Below, in pieces: positions 1 to 8,857 of a stretch of DNA of 64,000 nt. Source of the stretch: Siminovitchia fortis. GTDB taxonomy: Bacteria > Bacillota > Bacilli > Bacillales > Bacillaceae_C. The stretch covers positions 25,880 to 89,879 of the forward strand of contig NZ_QYTU02000010.1 in assembly GCF_003605365.2 (NCBI RefSeq), written 5' to 3'. The stretch's first letter is position 1. Every line of letters starts with the position of its first letter. Made by a program: the position numbers and the translations under genes. The notes beneath the pieces were generated by a model. That model had not been told where the DNA came from, did not search any database, and saw nothing but the letters and a program-made list of their open reading frames with translations.

Positions 1-77
1 ACTCCGTATCCCTTATGCCCCATGGTCGGATCATCTTTTATAATGTTAAATTCCAGCTTTCTCTTTTTTTGTTCCAT
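1..77 (-). CDS. ywhD: YwhD family protein, 5' end only
   Basis: The first 25 codons of a minus-strand gene that runs off the left edge. It starts at ATG (75-77) behind a good ribosome site (AAAGGGAGG). The visible protein begins MEQKKRKLEFNIIKDDPTMG and continues with a Gly-rich HKGYGV stretch, which fits the start of B. subtilis YwhD, a protein of unknown function. It lies 20 bp downstream of the M50 protease gene in the same direction, matching the ywhC-ywhD neighbourhood of B. subtilis, so the two are probably co-transcribed. Only the N-terminus can be judged. Confidence 0.8.
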   Translation of the reverse strand, partial: MEQKKRKLEFNIIKDDPTMGHKGYG

Positions 78-97
78 ACAATTTTCCTCCCTTTTTA

Positions 98-754
98 TCA
101 ACCTAAAAACATGACAAATACACTTTGTATGCTATCTACAAAAAATGGGACGACTGTATTCAATATCGGCCTGATTGTATAATGCGATAACGGCGTGATC
201 ACCAGTATTAAAAATATGAGCGACCCGTACTGCTCATACTGCGTCATTTTTGCCCTAAGTGATGGTGAAACCAAATCCTCTATGATCCGGTAGCCGTCAA
301 GAGGCGGTACAGGCAGTAGGTTGAGTACAAAAAGCATGACATTAATCCACACGAATAAACTGAAAAACTGGGTGACAAAGATCGGCAGCTGCCCCGCAAC
401 ACCTGTAACCATCAATATAAACAAAATGGCCGTGCCTAAAACTGCCAAAGCGAAATTGCTGATTGGCCCCATCAACGAAACGAAGATCCCCGCAAGCCGG
501 GGATTTTTGAAATGATAACGGTTCACAGGGACCGGCCTTGCCCAGCCGAATCCTGCGATAAAAATCAACAGCGTTCCGATCGGATCCAAATGATGCATCG
601 GATTCAAAGTAAGCCTGCCCTGATCCTTTGCCGTCGGATCACCGAATTTATATGCCGTAAAAGCATGCGCAAATTCATGCACCGTGAATGCAATTAGCAG
701 TACTGCCGCTACAAGCGGAATTTGTTCCAAAGGGAACGCGAGAAACCTCTCCAC
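98..754 (-). CDS. ywhC: Site-2 protease family membrane metalloprotease (M50)
   Basis: A 218-residue integral membrane protein of the site-2 protease family, which cleaves substrates within or near the membrane using zinc. The zinc-binding HEFAH motif sits at about residues 26-30 in the first hydrophobic segment. The second conserved element, PVPPLDGYRI with its metal-binding Asp, is at about residues 148-157. Four to five hydrophobic segments are visible. The start is a GTG behind AAAGGGGCT. Length and gene order (next to ywhD and ywhB) match B. subtilis YwhC. The natural substrate is not known. Confidence 0.9.
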   Translation of the reverse strand: MERFLAFPLEQIPLVAAVLLIAFTVHEFAHAFTAYKFGDPTAKDQGRLTLNPMHHLDPIGTLLIFIAGFGWARPVPVNRYHFKNPRLAGIFVSLMGPISNFALAVLGTAILFILMVTGVAGQLPIFVTQFFSLFVWINVMLFVLNLLPVPPLDGYRIIEDLVSPSLRAKMTQYEQYGSLIFLILVITPLSHYTIRPILNTVVPFFVDSIQSVFVMFLG

Positions 755-898
755 ATATCCAGCCCCTTTATATTCTTGTCTTTTGATCCATTATACAAAA
801 TTATTGCCCGCTCCTCATTTTATGAATCTGCATCTTGCCCCTCTTTTAAAAAAGGAATACAATTTTCATGTACGAAATAGACGAAGGAGGAACCATAC

Positions 899-1084
899 AT
901 GCCAATTGTAACAGTAAAAATGTTTGAAGGGCGTACGGACGGCCAGAAGAAAGCGCTTGTAGAAAAGGTGACGGATGCTGTTGTTGAAACAACAGGCGCC
1001 TCAAAAGAAGCTGTAACCATTGTCATTGAAGAAATGACGAAAAATCATTATGCCGTTGCCGGCAAAAGGGCCTGCGACGAATAA
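899..1084 (+). CDS. ywhB: 4-oxalocrotonate tautomerase family protein
   Basis: A 61-residue member of the tautomerase superfamily. Pro2 directly follows the initiator Met and becomes the catalytic N-terminal proline after Met removal; Arg12 of the FEGRTDGQK stretch corresponds to a conserved substrate-binding Arg. Such enzymes form hexamers that tautomerise 2-hydroxymuconate-like compounds, but the Bacillus YwhB substrate in vivo is uncertain. The start ATG follows GAAGGAGG at good spacing. It is divergent from the M50 protease gene. Its stop codon is joined directly to a copy of the interspersed repeat. Confidence 0.9.
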   Translation: MPIVTVKMFEGRTDGQKKALVEKVTDAVVETTGASKEAVTIVIEEMTKNHYAVAGKRACDE

Positions 1085-1230
1085 AGAAAAGCGGAAGCGC
1101 CCGTTCAGCGACGTACAAACTGGAGCACTCCGCAATAAGATAAAGGAAACACGGCGAGGTACGAGCCGATGTTGACTTATCGATTGGAGGAGGGCGAAGT
1201 TTGCTAGTCGCTGGGCGCTGGAGCTAGACA
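1085..1230 (+). repeat. Interspersed repeat, A type, copy 1
   Basis: Begins right after the ywhB stop with AGAAAAGCGGAAGCGCCCG and ends with GGGCGCTGGAGCTAGAC. The outer arms are complementary (AGCGCCCG...AGCGAC against GTCGCTGGGCGCT), so the element can fold into a long hairpin. The core has the motifs CGACGTACAAACTGGAGC, AAGGAAACACGGCGA and GATGTTGACTTATCG shared with copies at about 4067, 23763 and 28684. It is non-coding. Confidence 0.85.
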
Positions 1231-1243
1231 ATAAAAAATCCGG

Positions 1244-1288
1244 AAAAGACAGCCTGTCCGCAGTTAATGCGAAAAAGCTGTCTTTTTT
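1244..1288. terminator. Hairpin between ywhB/repeat and ywgA
   Basis: Inverted repeat AAAAGACAGC (1244-1253) and GCTGTCTTTT with T-runs on both sides. It overlaps the end of ywgA on the minus strand and could stop transcripts from both directions. The loop is long. Confidence 0.6.
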
Positions 1289-1773
1289 AATGTTTCAATG
1301 TATTGATACGCTTCGTCGATTTCTTCTGCGGAATAATTTTGCTTTCTTTTCAGTTCCGCCACTTTTTCTATGACTTCTTCTTTGGGAAGATCCTCAAAAT
1401 ACAGGACTGTTGATACAAGTTCAAGAAAGCGGGAACTCTGCTCATTCATATTGATCAGGCATTCTTTTAGTTGGGGGATATCAATAGGTTCCGATTCAAA
1501 GAATTCGCACCCAGCAGAAGTGATGGTGTAGCGGTATTGGCTGTATCCACCCTTATCTTCTTTCACCTCTTCAATAAATCCAAAATTGCATAATTCTTCA
1601 ACCCGTAATGTCAACTCTTCCGAGTACGGGCCGTAAAAATGAAATTCAAACTTTTCTTGAAAGGGAAATTTCATTTTTTTTGCGATAAAGACCATTTTTT
1701 GCAGCTTTTTTCTTCCAGTGATTTCCCCTGCCAGAGCAAAGACACTCATTAGTTTTTGATGATCATGCAGCAT
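1264..1773 (-). CDS. ywgA: YwgA family protein
   Basis: A 169-residue cytoplasmic protein matching B. subtilis YwgA in length and neighbourhood. A winged-helix-like N-terminal part (residues 1-90) contains the family-typical HFYGPYSEEL and a GYSQYRYTIT segment; the rest is helical and Lys/Glu-rich. Function is unknown; the fold resembles small phage- or antitoxin-associated regulatory domains, but that is inference. It follows ywfO by 43 bp in the same direction, so the pair is probably one transcript. Confidence 0.8.
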   Translation of the reverse strand: MLHDHQKLMSVFALAGEITGRKKLQKMVFIAKKMKFPFQEKFEFHFYGPYSEELTLRVEELCNFGFIEEVKEDKGGYSQYRYTITSAGCEFFESEPIDIPQLKECLINMNEQSSRFLELVSTVLYFEDLPKEEVIEKVAELKRKQNYSAEEIDEAYQYIETLKKTAFSH

Positions 1774-1816
1774 AACTGTTGCTCAACCCCCGCTATCTAT
1801 TTTTTCAATGGATAGG

Positions 1817-3118
1817 TTAAAATTTTTTCAGAATGGAAAGAATTTGTTGCTTCAGTTCCCGGTTGCCCGAATCATCCAGCAGAATATCTTCCGGATAATA
1901 CAGTTTATGATCCGTCCTTCTTTTTCCGGAAATGGCCTGAACGATCGCCGATTCCCTTGAAAGTTCGGAAAGCTCCCCGTTTGGCATCAATAAATGGATC
2001 GGAAGCCTCTCTTCTTCCTCTCCCGGTCGATAAAAATCATAAGGCAAATCAGACGAAGAATCAACAGCCAGATAATACTCGGGATCGATCCCTGCATCCC
2101 GGAATAATTCCTCAAGCTCCCTCAATGTCCTGTATTGCCCGGCAGGATCAAATTCCACATATTTAAACAGGTTGCGGTCCATAAATCTCCTGCACAAATC
2201 ACGCAGAATGAGGTCCTCTTCCTCTTCCCACATATGGAAATAAAATAAAATCACCGGTTCATCCAGCTTTAAATAATCTTGAAGAGTCACGTTGCCTTCA
2301 AATAATGACCTGAAATGGTCAGGCTCTTTTTTAAAAGGATAATCAGCACGAAATAAAGCTTTTACACGCTGTAGGATTTTCGTCAAAATCACTTCCGCGC
2401 TGCGGGTGACGGGATGGAAATATACTTGCCAGTACATTTGGTAACGGCTCATGATATAATCTTCCACCGCATGCATGCCGCTCGATTTAAAAACGACATG
2501 ATCCTCTTTTGGCCTCATGACACGCATGATCCGCTGCATATCGAAGTGGCCGTAGCTGACACCGGTAAAATAGGCGTCCCTCTGCAGATAATCCATCCGA
2601 TCCGCATCAATCTGGCTGGAAATCAGGCTGACCACCAGCTTGTCATGATAAGTCTTGCTGATCACTTCAGCCACCCTTTGCGGAAAATCAGGGCTGACCG
2701 ATCGAAGAACCCTATTCACTTCCGTATCTTGGAGGATAATTTTTTTTGTAAACTGCTCATGGTCAAGATCAAATACTTTTTCAAAGGAATGGGAAAACGG
2801 ACCATGTCCCAAATCATGTAATAGCGCAGCACAAAGGGAGAGCATCCTCTCATTATCATTCCAATCGGGCTGCCCTTCAAACACTTCGTCGATGATCTGC
2901 CTGACAATCTCATATACCCCGAGCGAATGGCTGAATCGGCTGTGCTCCGCTCCATGAAAAGTCAAATATGTTGTTCCCAGCTGTTTAATCCGACGAAGCC
3001 GCTGAAATTCCCTCGTACCGATGAGATCCCAGATGAGCTTGTCTCTGACGTGGACATATCCATGGACAGGGTCTTTAAATACTTTTTCCTCACTTAATTT
3101 GATGCTGGAATCAATCAT
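1817..3118 (-). CDS. ywfO: HD domain phosphohydrolase (dNTP triphosphohydrolase-like)
   Basis: A 433-residue HD-superfamily protein of the same length as B. subtilis YwfO. Metal-binding residues are visible in order: His in GAEHSRFSHSLGVYEI (about 56-71), HD in ALLHDLGHGPFSHSFE (about 97-112), and Asp in SQIDADRMDYLQRDAYFTG (about 168-186). The family cleaves nucleoside triphosphates, releasing triphosphate from dNTPs; the exact substrate here cannot be read from sequence. It is first of the ywfO-ywgA pair and divergent from rsfA. Confidence 0.9.
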   Translation of the reverse strand: MIDSSIKLSEEKVFKDPVHGYVHVRDKLIWDLIGTREFQRLRRIKQLGTTYLTFHGAEHSRFSHSLGVYEIVRQIIDEVFEGQPDWNDNERMLSLCAALLHDLGHGPFSHSFEKVFDLDHEQFTKKIILQDTEVNRVLRSVSPDFPQRVAEVISKTYHDKLVVSLISSQIDADRMDYLQRDAYFTGVSYGHFDMQRIMRVMRPKEDHVVFKSSGMHAVEDYIMSRYQMYWQVYFHPVTRSAEVILTKILQRVKALFRADYPFKKEPDHFRSLFEGNVTLQDYLKLDEPVILFYFHMWEEEEDLILRDLCRRFMDRNLFKYVEFDPAGQYRTLRELEELFRDAGIDPEYYLAVDSSSDLPYDFYRPGEEEERLPIHLLMPNGELSELSRESAIVQAISGKRRTDHKLYYPEDILLDDSGNRELKQQILSILKKF

Positions 3119-3316
3119 CAGCTTCCCTCTTCCTATCTATCATCTTTATATTATACCGGCTTTCCACAGTGAAAGAAAGAAAAGGTCCGGCCGTTTTTTA
3201 CACCTGAAGAATCCATGATCACATGAAAAACTATCAATTTTTGCCATATTGGTATAAAAAATGATTGGTTTGTACATCCTTTAATTAATACTTTTAAAAA
3301 AAGGGAGTTGATTCAT

Positions 3317-4066
3317 ATGAAAACACGCCAGGATGCCTGGACGGAAGAAAATGATCTGCTGTTAGCTGAAACAGTACTGCGGCATGTCCGCGAAGGCAGC
3401 ACACAACTGAATGCATTTGAAGAAGTAGGTGACAGATTGAATCGGACCTCTGCAGCGTGCGGGTTCAGATGGAATGCAGTTGTTCGCCAGCAATATGAGA
3501 AGGCACTCGATTTAGCCAAGAAGCAACGTAAACAAAGACAGCGTCTGCTTGGAAAGGACCAAGGCGGAAAGAAAAAGCTGCTTTATCAACCGCCTGTTCC
3601 GTCAATACAGGATATACAGGCTCCTATGCTAGAGAGCGGCAATGACAACGCAGAGCTGGAAATGCCTGCGGAAAACAGCAATGACAACCTTATGGCCGAA
3701 TTCGCATCTGAAGCTGGTACACTATTACCTTCTTTCGCAGAGAGTCAGAATTCGACTGAACTAAACCTGGGGCAAGTCATCGCCTATTTGCAGCAGCTTC
3801 ACAATTCACAATTTAATACGGACATCTTAAGAAGTGAGAATGAGAGATTGAAAAAAGAAGTAAATGATTTATTAGAAGAAAATAAACAACTGAAAGCAAA
3901 AATCGAAGAACTTGAGGACAGCTCTGAAACGATGCAGGAAGACTACGAGACACTAATGAAAATCTTGAACCGTGCAAGAAAGCTTGTATTGTTTGACGAA
4001 GAAGAGCGCCCGGCCTCGACATTTAAAATGGACCGGAATGGTAACTTGGAAAAATTGGCGGAGTGA
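3317..4066 (+). CDS. rsfA: RsfA family prespore-specific regulator
   Basis: A 249-residue DNA-binding regulator. Residues 1-60 form a Myb/SANT-like domain ([19 protein letters not shown], then [14 protein letters not shown]), and about 185-225 is a coiled coil rich in Lys and Glu. In B. subtilis RsfA is made in the forespore under sigma-F and tunes sigma-F dependent genes. ATG 3317 is chosen because GGGAG lies about 9 bp upstream; an in-frame TTG at 3308 abuts that site and would be a poor start. The stop TGA runs directly into repeat copy 2. Confidence 0.9.
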   Translation: MKTRQDAWTEENDLLLAETVLRHVREGSTQLNAFEEVGDRLNRTSAACGFRWNAVVRQQYEKALDLAKKQRKQRQRLLGKDQGGKKKLLYQPPVPSIQDIQAPMLESGNDNAELEMPAENSNDNLMAEFASEAGTLLPSFAESQNSTELNLGQVIAYLQQLHNSQFNTDILRSENERLKKEVNDLLEENKQLKAKIEELEDSSETMQEDYETLMKILNRARKLVLFDEEERPASTFKMDRNGNLEKLAE

Positions 4067-4214
4067 TAAGAAATGCGGATGGCGCCGTTTAGCGACGTAC
4101 AGACTGGACGACTTCTGACGAGATAAAGGAAACACGGCGACGAAGGAGCCGATGTTGACTTATCGTAGGAAGAAGGAGGAAGTCTGCTAGTCGCTGGCGC
4201 CTGTAGCTGGACAT
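4067..4214 (+). repeat. Interspersed repeat, A type, copy 2
   Basis: Starts at the rsfA stop (TGATAAGAAATGCGGATGGC) and ends CGCTGGCGCCTGTAGCTGGA. It shares CGACGTACAGACTGGA, GAGATAAAGGAAACACGGCG and GCCGATGTTGACTTATCGTA with the other A copies, in the same orientation. Confidence 0.85.
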
Positions 4215-4460
4215 AAGAAATGCGGATGGCGGCTGCTTAGGGGGGACAAGCGCTGGCCGCCGACAAACGCCACATCCTGTGGCGTCGGTGGCACTAGGAC
4301 GTCCTGTCCGTCGGAGGGCAAACCAGTGAAGTCGCAGTTTGACTTCATTGGTTTGGCCGAAGCGACCTCGAGCCCCTGCCGTCCGTAGCTGGACATAAGA
4401 AAAGCGAAGGGCGGCTGATCAGTGGCGCTCTCCCAAAAGCAATTCGCCCGATGTTACAAG
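4215..4460 (+). repeat. Diverged repeat, B-like, with nested hairpins
   Basis: Follows copy 2 directly and starts again with ATAAGAAATGCGGATGGCGG and a TTAGG...GACAAGCGCTGG segment typical of B copies. It contains inner palindromes (GACAAACGCCACA...TGTGGCGTC and AAACCAGTGAAGTC...GACTTCATTGGTTT), ends near GTAGCTGGACATAAG (about 4397), and is followed by a short third start (AGAAAAGCGAAGGGCGGC). No protein coding seen. Confidence 0.6.
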
Positions 4461-4484
4461 CGCCCTCAAAGCGCTTCAAATATA

Positions 4485-4517
4485 GAGGCCCGGCATTTCA
4501 TTTGAATGCCGGGCCTC
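4485..4517. terminator. Strong hairpin between rsfA and lipL
   Basis: Perfect 13-bp inverted repeat GAGGCCCGGCATT / AATGCCGGGCCTC around a short loop. It lies between converging transcripts. The T-run is weak on both strands, so factor-independent termination is likely but not certain. Confidence 0.65.
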
Positions 4518-4518
4518 A

Positions 4519-5355
4519 CTATGCAAATACCCTTTTATTTCGTTCAATCATCCGCTCATAGTGGACCGGATATAGTTCCAGCTCATTTCCCTGAAGCTGG
4601 CTTGTATATATTTCACCGCTGACACCCTTCAGCACTTTTAAAAATCGAAGCACGGTTTCCTGGATGGTTAATTGTACTCCAAGCAATTCGGACAGCGAAG
4701 CCATCACTTCGGGATGCACTTCCGGGAAAACGATTCTATGAGAATCATGGAACCTGGCACGCTCATAAAACCCCCGGACCATTTCAGCCCGCTCCTGCCC
4801 GCTTCCGTTCACACAGAGATATACCTGGACTGCCACGCCTTTTCGTATCCTCCGCTGAGAAATCCCTGCAAACTTTTTACCGTTGATGCTCAAATCGTAG
4901 CTTCCGGGGCAATAGGACCCGGCAATTTCGCGTGCTTCTATATGGCAATTGAAATCCTCGAACATGAGCCGGACAAGTTCAAACATCGTATCATAGCCCC
5001 GATTAATGTCGATCCCCTTTTCCGTATCAGGAAAAATCAAGGATATATTGAGCACCCCTTCATCGAGCAGGACCGCAAGGCCGCCCGAATTTCGGACAAT
5101 CCAGTCCACTTTATTTTTTCCCAAAAAGTCCAGTCCGGACTGAAGGGCAGGCAATTTTGTATCTTGGATGCCCAGGACGACTGTCCGCAAATGAACCCAT
5201 GTTCTCGCTACAGCAGGGGAGCAGCCGCTTCCGACCGATTGACAGAGCGTATCATCAATCGCAAAGGATTGAATCGCATGAAATTGCGGATTGGGATTTG
5301 ACTGATCAATGATCCGCCATTTCTCCTGGTGTAAAAGTGATTGATTTTCGTCCAT
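4519..5355 (-). CDS. lipL: Octanoyl-[GcvH]:protein N-octanoyltransferase
   Basis: A 278-residue biotin/lipoate ligase-fold protein that moves octanoyl groups from GcvH to the E2 subunits of 2-oxoacid dehydrogenases by an amidotransfer. The active-site Cys is in GSYCPGSYDLSI (about residue 149), the lipoate-family signature Arg-Asn-Ser-Gly-Gly is at about 81-85, and a GKKFAGISQRR stretch follows. ATG 5355 is chosen because AAAGAGGAAC precedes it; a longer frame to 5445 would overlap pta. It is 32 bp downstream of pta and probably co-transcribed. Confidence 0.9.
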   Translation of the reverse strand: MDENQSLLHQEKWRIIDQSNPNPQFHAIQSFAIDDTLCQSVGSGCSPAVARTWVHLRTVVLGIQDTKLPALQSGLDFLGKNKVDWIVRNSGGLAVLLDEGVLNISLIFPDTEKGIDINRGYDTMFELVRLMFEDFNCHIEAREIAGSYCPGSYDLSINGKKFAGISQRRIRKGVAVQVYLCVNGSGQERAEMVRGFYERARFHDSHRIVFPEVHPEVMASLSELLGVQLTIQETVLRFLKVLKGVSGEIYTSQLQGNELELYPVHYERMIERNKRVFA

Positions 5356-5387
5356 TGGCTGTTCCTCTTTTTCTACAATTATTTCAT

Positions 5388-6359
5388 CTATATGGATTGC
5401 ATGGCAGTTATGAGAGATAAATGATACACGTCTTCTTCGCTGCATCCCCGTGAAAGATCGTTCACAGGCGAATTCAATCCTTGCAGGATGGGCCCGACCG
5501 CTTCATACTCCCCTAATCGCTGTGCAATTTTATAGCCGATATTCCCTGCCTCCAGGCTGGGAAAAACAAAAACATTCGCATCCCCCTGTATGTCCGATTC
5601 CGGCGCCTTCTTTCGGGCGACAGATGGAACGAAAGCTGCGTCAAATTGAAATTCACCGTCAAGTATAAGGTCAGGGGCGATTTCCTTTGCCATTTTTACA
5701 GCATCCGATACCTTTTCGGTTTCTTCTGAAACTGCCGATCCTTTTGTAGAGAAGCTGAGCATGGCCACCCTCGGTTCAATATCAAACATTCGGGCAGTTT
5801 TGGCACTTTCAATGGCTATTTCCGCCAAATCCTGGCTGTCCGGGGCAATATTAATGGCACAGTCGGCAAAAACATACTTCTCTTCTCCTTTTACCATCAA
5901 GAATGCACCGGATGTTTTGCCGATTCCCTCTTTCATTTTAATAATTTGAAGTGCGGGCCGGACAGTGTCCGCAGTTGAATGTGCCGCTCCGCTTACAAGA
6001 CCGTGTGCTTTGTTGAGGTAGACAAGCATGGTTCCAAAATAATTCGGATCCAATAGAATTTCAGCTGCTTCTCCCTCTGTCACCTTTCCTTTTCTGCGTT
6101 CAACAAACGCCTGGATCATTTCATCCATTCCGATATAGACACCAGGATCATATATTTCCATTTTATCCAAAGAAACCTTTAAGTCACGGGCCCGGTCCTG
6201 AACGACTTCCATATTGCCGATTAAAACAGGCGTCAGCACATCTTCATCCGCAAGCCTTCCTGCTGCAGAAAGAACGCGGGAATCTGCCGATTCAGGAAAA
6301 ACAATTTTCCGGTCCCACCCCGATACTTTCCTTTTCAGCTCATCAAACAAGTTATCCAT
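5388..6359 (-). CDS. pta: Phosphate acetyltransferase
   Basis: A 323-residue single-domain phosphotransacetylase that interconverts acetyl-CoA and acetyl phosphate. Highly conserved blocks are present: GAAHSTADTVRPALQI (about 130-145), CAINIAPDSQDLAEIA, SFSTKGSA, and near the C-terminus FPSLEAGNIGYKIAQRLG with GPILQGLNSPVNDLSRG. Length equals the B. subtilis enzyme. ATG 6359 gives the family-typical N-terminus (MDNLFDELKRKV); an upstream in-frame start would add nine untypical residues. Neighbour genes lipL and hemQ match the B. subtilis ywf region. Confidence 0.95.
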   Translation of the reverse strand: MDNLFDELKRKVSGWDRKIVFPESADSRVLSAAGRLADEDVLTPVLIGNMEVVQDRARDLKVSLDKMEIYDPGVYIGMDEMIQAFVERRKGKVTEGEAAEILLDPNYFGTMLVYLNKAHGLVSGAAHSTADTVRPALQIIKMKEGIGKTSGAFLMVKGEEKYVFADCAINIAPDSQDLAEIAIESAKTARMFDIEPRVAMLSFSTKGSAVSEETEKVSDAVKMAKEIAPDLILDGEFQFDAAFVPSVARKKAPESDIQGDANVFVFPSLEAGNIGYKIAQRLGEYEAVGPILQGLNSPVNDLSRGCSEEDVYHLSLITAMQSI

Positions 6360-6538
6360 ACAGCCACCCCCGTTTTTCCAAGACACAAATATTCTTATTG
6401 AAATTATCTCATATTTTATTGTCCGAGCCCAACGTTTACCTTTCGTGTCATATTTTTTAACAATTGGGTTGAAAAAGGAGGTTATGGATAAACTGTGCTA
6501 TAGTAATAAAAGAATGAAATTGTATAGGAGTGATTGTT

Positions 6539-7288
6539 GTGAGTGAACCGGCACAAACACTGGATGGTTGGTATGCACTTCATGATTTCCGGACAATCAA
6601 TTGGACGGCATGGAAAATGTTGACTGCTGATGAGCGGCAGGCAGCCATTCATGAATTCAAGCAGTATCTGGCAAAGCTTGACGAAACCCAAGACAGAAAA
6701 GAGGGAAGCCATGCCCTTTATACGGTTGTCGGCCAAAAAGCTGACTTTATGCTGATGATTCTTCGTCCGACAATGCGGGAACTGAATGAACTCGAAAATG
6801 AATTCAACAAGCTGGCAATTGCAGATTATACACTTCCAGCCTATTCATATGTATCCGTGGTGGAGTTGAGCAGCTATCTTGCCGGCGACTCCGATGAAGA
6901 CCCATATGAAAATCAATATGTCCGTTCCCGTCTATATCCGATTCTTCCCAAAACGGAGTATGTATGCTTTTACCCGATGGATAAGCGTCGTGAAGGCAAC
7001 GATAACTGGTACATGCTCTCAATGGAAGAACGGAAAGACCTCATGTACAGCCACGGAATGATCGGGCGGCAATATGCGGGCAAAGTCAAACAGATCATCA
7101 CCGGTTCCGTCGGATTCGATGATTACGAGTGGGGTGTGACCCTCTTTGCCGATGACGTACTCCAATTCAAAAAGCTTGTCTACGAAATGCGTTTTGATGA
7201 AGTCAGCGCCCGTTACGGCGAATTCGGCGAATTTTTCGTAGGCCATCTGTTGGAAAACAGCGGTATTGACCGGTTTTTACATGTGTAA
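6539..7288 (+). CDS. hemQ: Coproheme decarboxylase (haem synthase)
   Basis: A 249-residue HemQ/ChdC protein, the last enzyme of the coproporphyrin-dependent haem pathway of Firmicutes: it removes two propionate carboxyls of coproheme III with peroxide. The near-invariant core includes [20 protein letters not shown] (with the catalytic Tyr), the [20 protein letters not shown] segment with the haem-side His, and [17 protein letters not shown] 6539 is chosen because AGGAG sits 8 bp upstream and it yields [19 protein letters not shown]. It is divergent from pta, as in B. subtilis ywfI. Confidence 0.95.
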   Translation: MSEPAQTLDGWYALHDFRTINWTAWKMLTADERQAAIHEFKQYLAKLDETQDRKEGSHALYTVVGQKADFMLMILRPTMRELNELENEFNKLAIADYTLPAYSYVSVVELSSYLAGDSDEDPYENQYVRSRLYPILPKTEYVCFYPMDKRREGNDNWYMLSMEERKDLMYSHGMIGRQYAGKVKQIITGSVGFDDYEWGVTLFADDVLQFKKLVYEMRFDEVSARYGEFGEFFVGHLLENSGIDRFLHV

Positions 7289-7315
7289 GAAAAGTGAAAG
7301 TGCTCGTTTCTTAAT
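7286..7315 (+). repeat. Short repeat remnant at the hemQ stop
   Basis: The hemQ stop continues as TAAGAAAAGTGAAAGTGCTC followed by GTTTCTTAATCCCG, resembling the left end of the interspersed repeat (TAAGAAAAGCGCAAGCGCCCG). Only about 30 bp resemble it. Confidence 0.4.
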
Positions 7316-7330
7316 CCCGATAAAATTTCG

Positions 7331-7364
7331 AATCCTCCTCAAGATCAGGAGGATTTTTTATTTT
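7331..7364 (+). terminator. Terminator after hemQ
   Basis: Inverted repeat AATCCTCCT / AGGAGGATT with a 7-nt loop, followed by TTTTTATTTT. Confidence 0.85.
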
Positions 7365-7461
7365 GCCTGCATGAGCATGACCCATTCTCCTTTCGCATAA
7401 ACATGAAAAGTAGAGTGAACCTATTTTGGTCAAGTTCATTATCTGCGAAGGAGGAAATGTT

Positions 7462-7911
7462 TTGGCTAAAACAAATAATCCGCAGCAGCCAGCCGGCTTT
7501 TATCCGCAAGGCCAAATGCCATATGGGCAGCAAAATCCTTATTATGGAATGCAGCCCGCATATCCCGCTCCACCAATGCAGCCTCCTGCTGGGGTAGCTG
7601 GGGCAAAAGGCGGAATTAACGTACCTGGCATGCTGCCAATCGAAGAATCATATATCGAAAATATTCTTCGGTTAAACAAAGGAAAGCTTGTTGAAGTCTT
7701 TACAACATTTGAAAACAACAGAGAATGGAACGCGAAGACCTTCAAAGGGGTAATCGAAGCAGCAGGGCGTGACCACTTGATTCTAAGTGATCCACAAACA
7801 GGAAACAGATATTTGATTCCGATGGTTTATGTGGATTATGTAATTTTCAGCGAGCCAATAGATTATGAGTATCATTTTCCGGGTACTGTTGCGAGGTATG
7901 CTCCTCGTTAA
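7462..7911 (+). CDS. gerQ: Spore coat protein GerQ
   Basis: A 149-residue spore coat protein needed in B. subtilis to localise the cortex-lytic enzyme CwlJ and cross-linked by the transglutaminase Tgl. Residues 1-50 are rich in Gln, Pro, Tyr and Gly; from about 55 the conserved domain reads LPIEESYIENILRLNKGK, then GVIEAAGRDHLILSDPQTG. TTG 7462 is chosen because GAAGGAGG ends 7 bp upstream. It is shorter than the 181-residue B. subtilis protein, mostly in the low-complexity N-terminus, which keeps one early Lys. Confidence 0.9.
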   Translation: MAKTNNPQQPAGFYPQGQMPYGQQNPYYGMQPAYPAPPMQPPAGVAGAKGGINVPGMLPIEESYIENILRLNKGKLVEVFTTFENNREWNAKTFKGVIEAAGRDHLILSDPQTGNRYLIPMVYVDYVIFSEPIDYEYHFPGTVARYAPR

Positions 7912-7940
7912 GTAAGGACGGCGGCAGAACATTCACCCCC

Positions 7941-7975
7941 AAAAAACCTCATTCCTGTTCGGATGAGGTTTTTCC
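7941..7975. terminator. Bidirectional terminator between gerQ and ywdK
   Basis: AAAAAACCTCATTC and GGATGAGGTTTTT form a stem with A/T runs on both sides, between converging genes. Confidence 0.85.
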
Positions 7976-7978
7976 CGT

Positions 7979-8350
7979 TTATAAATGTTTTGCTGCAAAT
8001 ACAATCAACAACACCCAAGATACGAGGAATGCGACGCCCCCAAACGGCGTGATTGCCCCAAGCACTTTGATCCCCGACAATGTCAGCACATAGAGACTTC
8101 CGGAGAACAAAATAATTCCAATAAGCATCAGCCATCCGGACCAGCTCAGCAAGGGCCCGGGAGATACATTTCCGGAAATAATTCCGATTGCAATCAACCC
8201 GAGAGCGTGGTACATCTGGTATTTGACCCCTGTTTCCCATGTTTCCAGGTATTTCGGTTCAACCTTCCCTTCCAGCCCGTGAGCGCCAAATGCTCCAAGT
8301 CCGACTGCAAGGAATGCGTTCATTGCCCCAATGATGATAAACAGTTTCAT
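7979..8350 (-). CDS. ywdK: DUF423 family membrane protein
   Basis: A 123-residue protein with four predicted membrane helices, the length of B. subtilis YwdK. The start [20 protein letters not shown] and the following [11 protein letters not shown] are typical of DUF423; [15 protein letters not shown] is in the last helix. Function is unknown. It is 21 bp downstream of ywdI and on the same strand. Confidence 0.9.
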   Translation of the reverse strand: MKLFIIIGAMNAFLAVGLGAFGAHGLEGKVEPKYLETWETGVKYQMYHALGLIAIGIISGNVSPGPLLSWSGWLMLIGIILFSGSLYVLTLSGIKVLGAITPFGGVAFLVSWVLLIVFAAKHL

Positions 8351-8371
8351 CTCAACACCCTCTTTTTTCTG

Positions 8372-8635
8372 TTAAAAATCAAAAATCGAATCGCCGCCAT
8401 CGTGGCTTTCATAATGTTTCCCGATTGAGGGAGACAATTTTTCCGGTCCCTCCTCATGCTTCTTTAATAATTGCGGCTGCTCCTCCTGAATTTCTTTCCC
8501 TGTGTCCAATGTTAATTCTGCAAGCGCTTTGACTGCAAATAAATGGCCGCGTCTCTGTTCATGATCCTTGGATTCTTTTGCCTTTTTGAGTTCGGATTCC
8601 ATCTTTGCGATAAGATCTTCATATGTAATATGCAT
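8372..8635 (-). CDS. ywdI: YwdI-like small protein (DUF5327 type)
   Basis: An 87-residue soluble protein, helical and charged, with MHITYEDLIAKMESELKKA at the N-terminus and an acidic C-terminus ending SHDGGDSIFDF. ATG 8635 is preferred over a longer frame to 8695 because it gives the family-typical start with GGAG upstream. Length, content and position next to ywdK match B. subtilis YwdI. Function unknown. Between 8636 and 8857 only the promoter region for this gene and the end of ogt are expected; nothing else was recognised there. Confidence 0.75.
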   Translation of the reverse strand: MHITYEDLIAKMESELKKAKESKDHEQRRGHLFAVKALAELTLDTGKEIQEEQPQLLKKHEEGPEKLSPSIGKHYESHDGGDSIFDF

Positions 8636-8857
8636 GACGCAAGCTCCAGCCTTTCTTTTTCGTTTACTTCTAAACGCAAAATTAGCATAGTTCAATAAAC
8701 ATCATACCATCGTTAGGCTGAAATTACATTCCTGCTCTTTCAGCAGGTAAGATTATTCTCTCAGTATCGATAGCTTCAGTTTAAAAGATGGACATACATT
8801 GGAACAATTCAACACATTGTCATCTCTCAGAGTCAAATTTTACGATATCCATTAAAA

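Noticed and set aside
5356..5445. Longer N-terminus for LipL
   Set aside because: It overlaps the pta 3' end and has no ribosome site, while 5355 has one.
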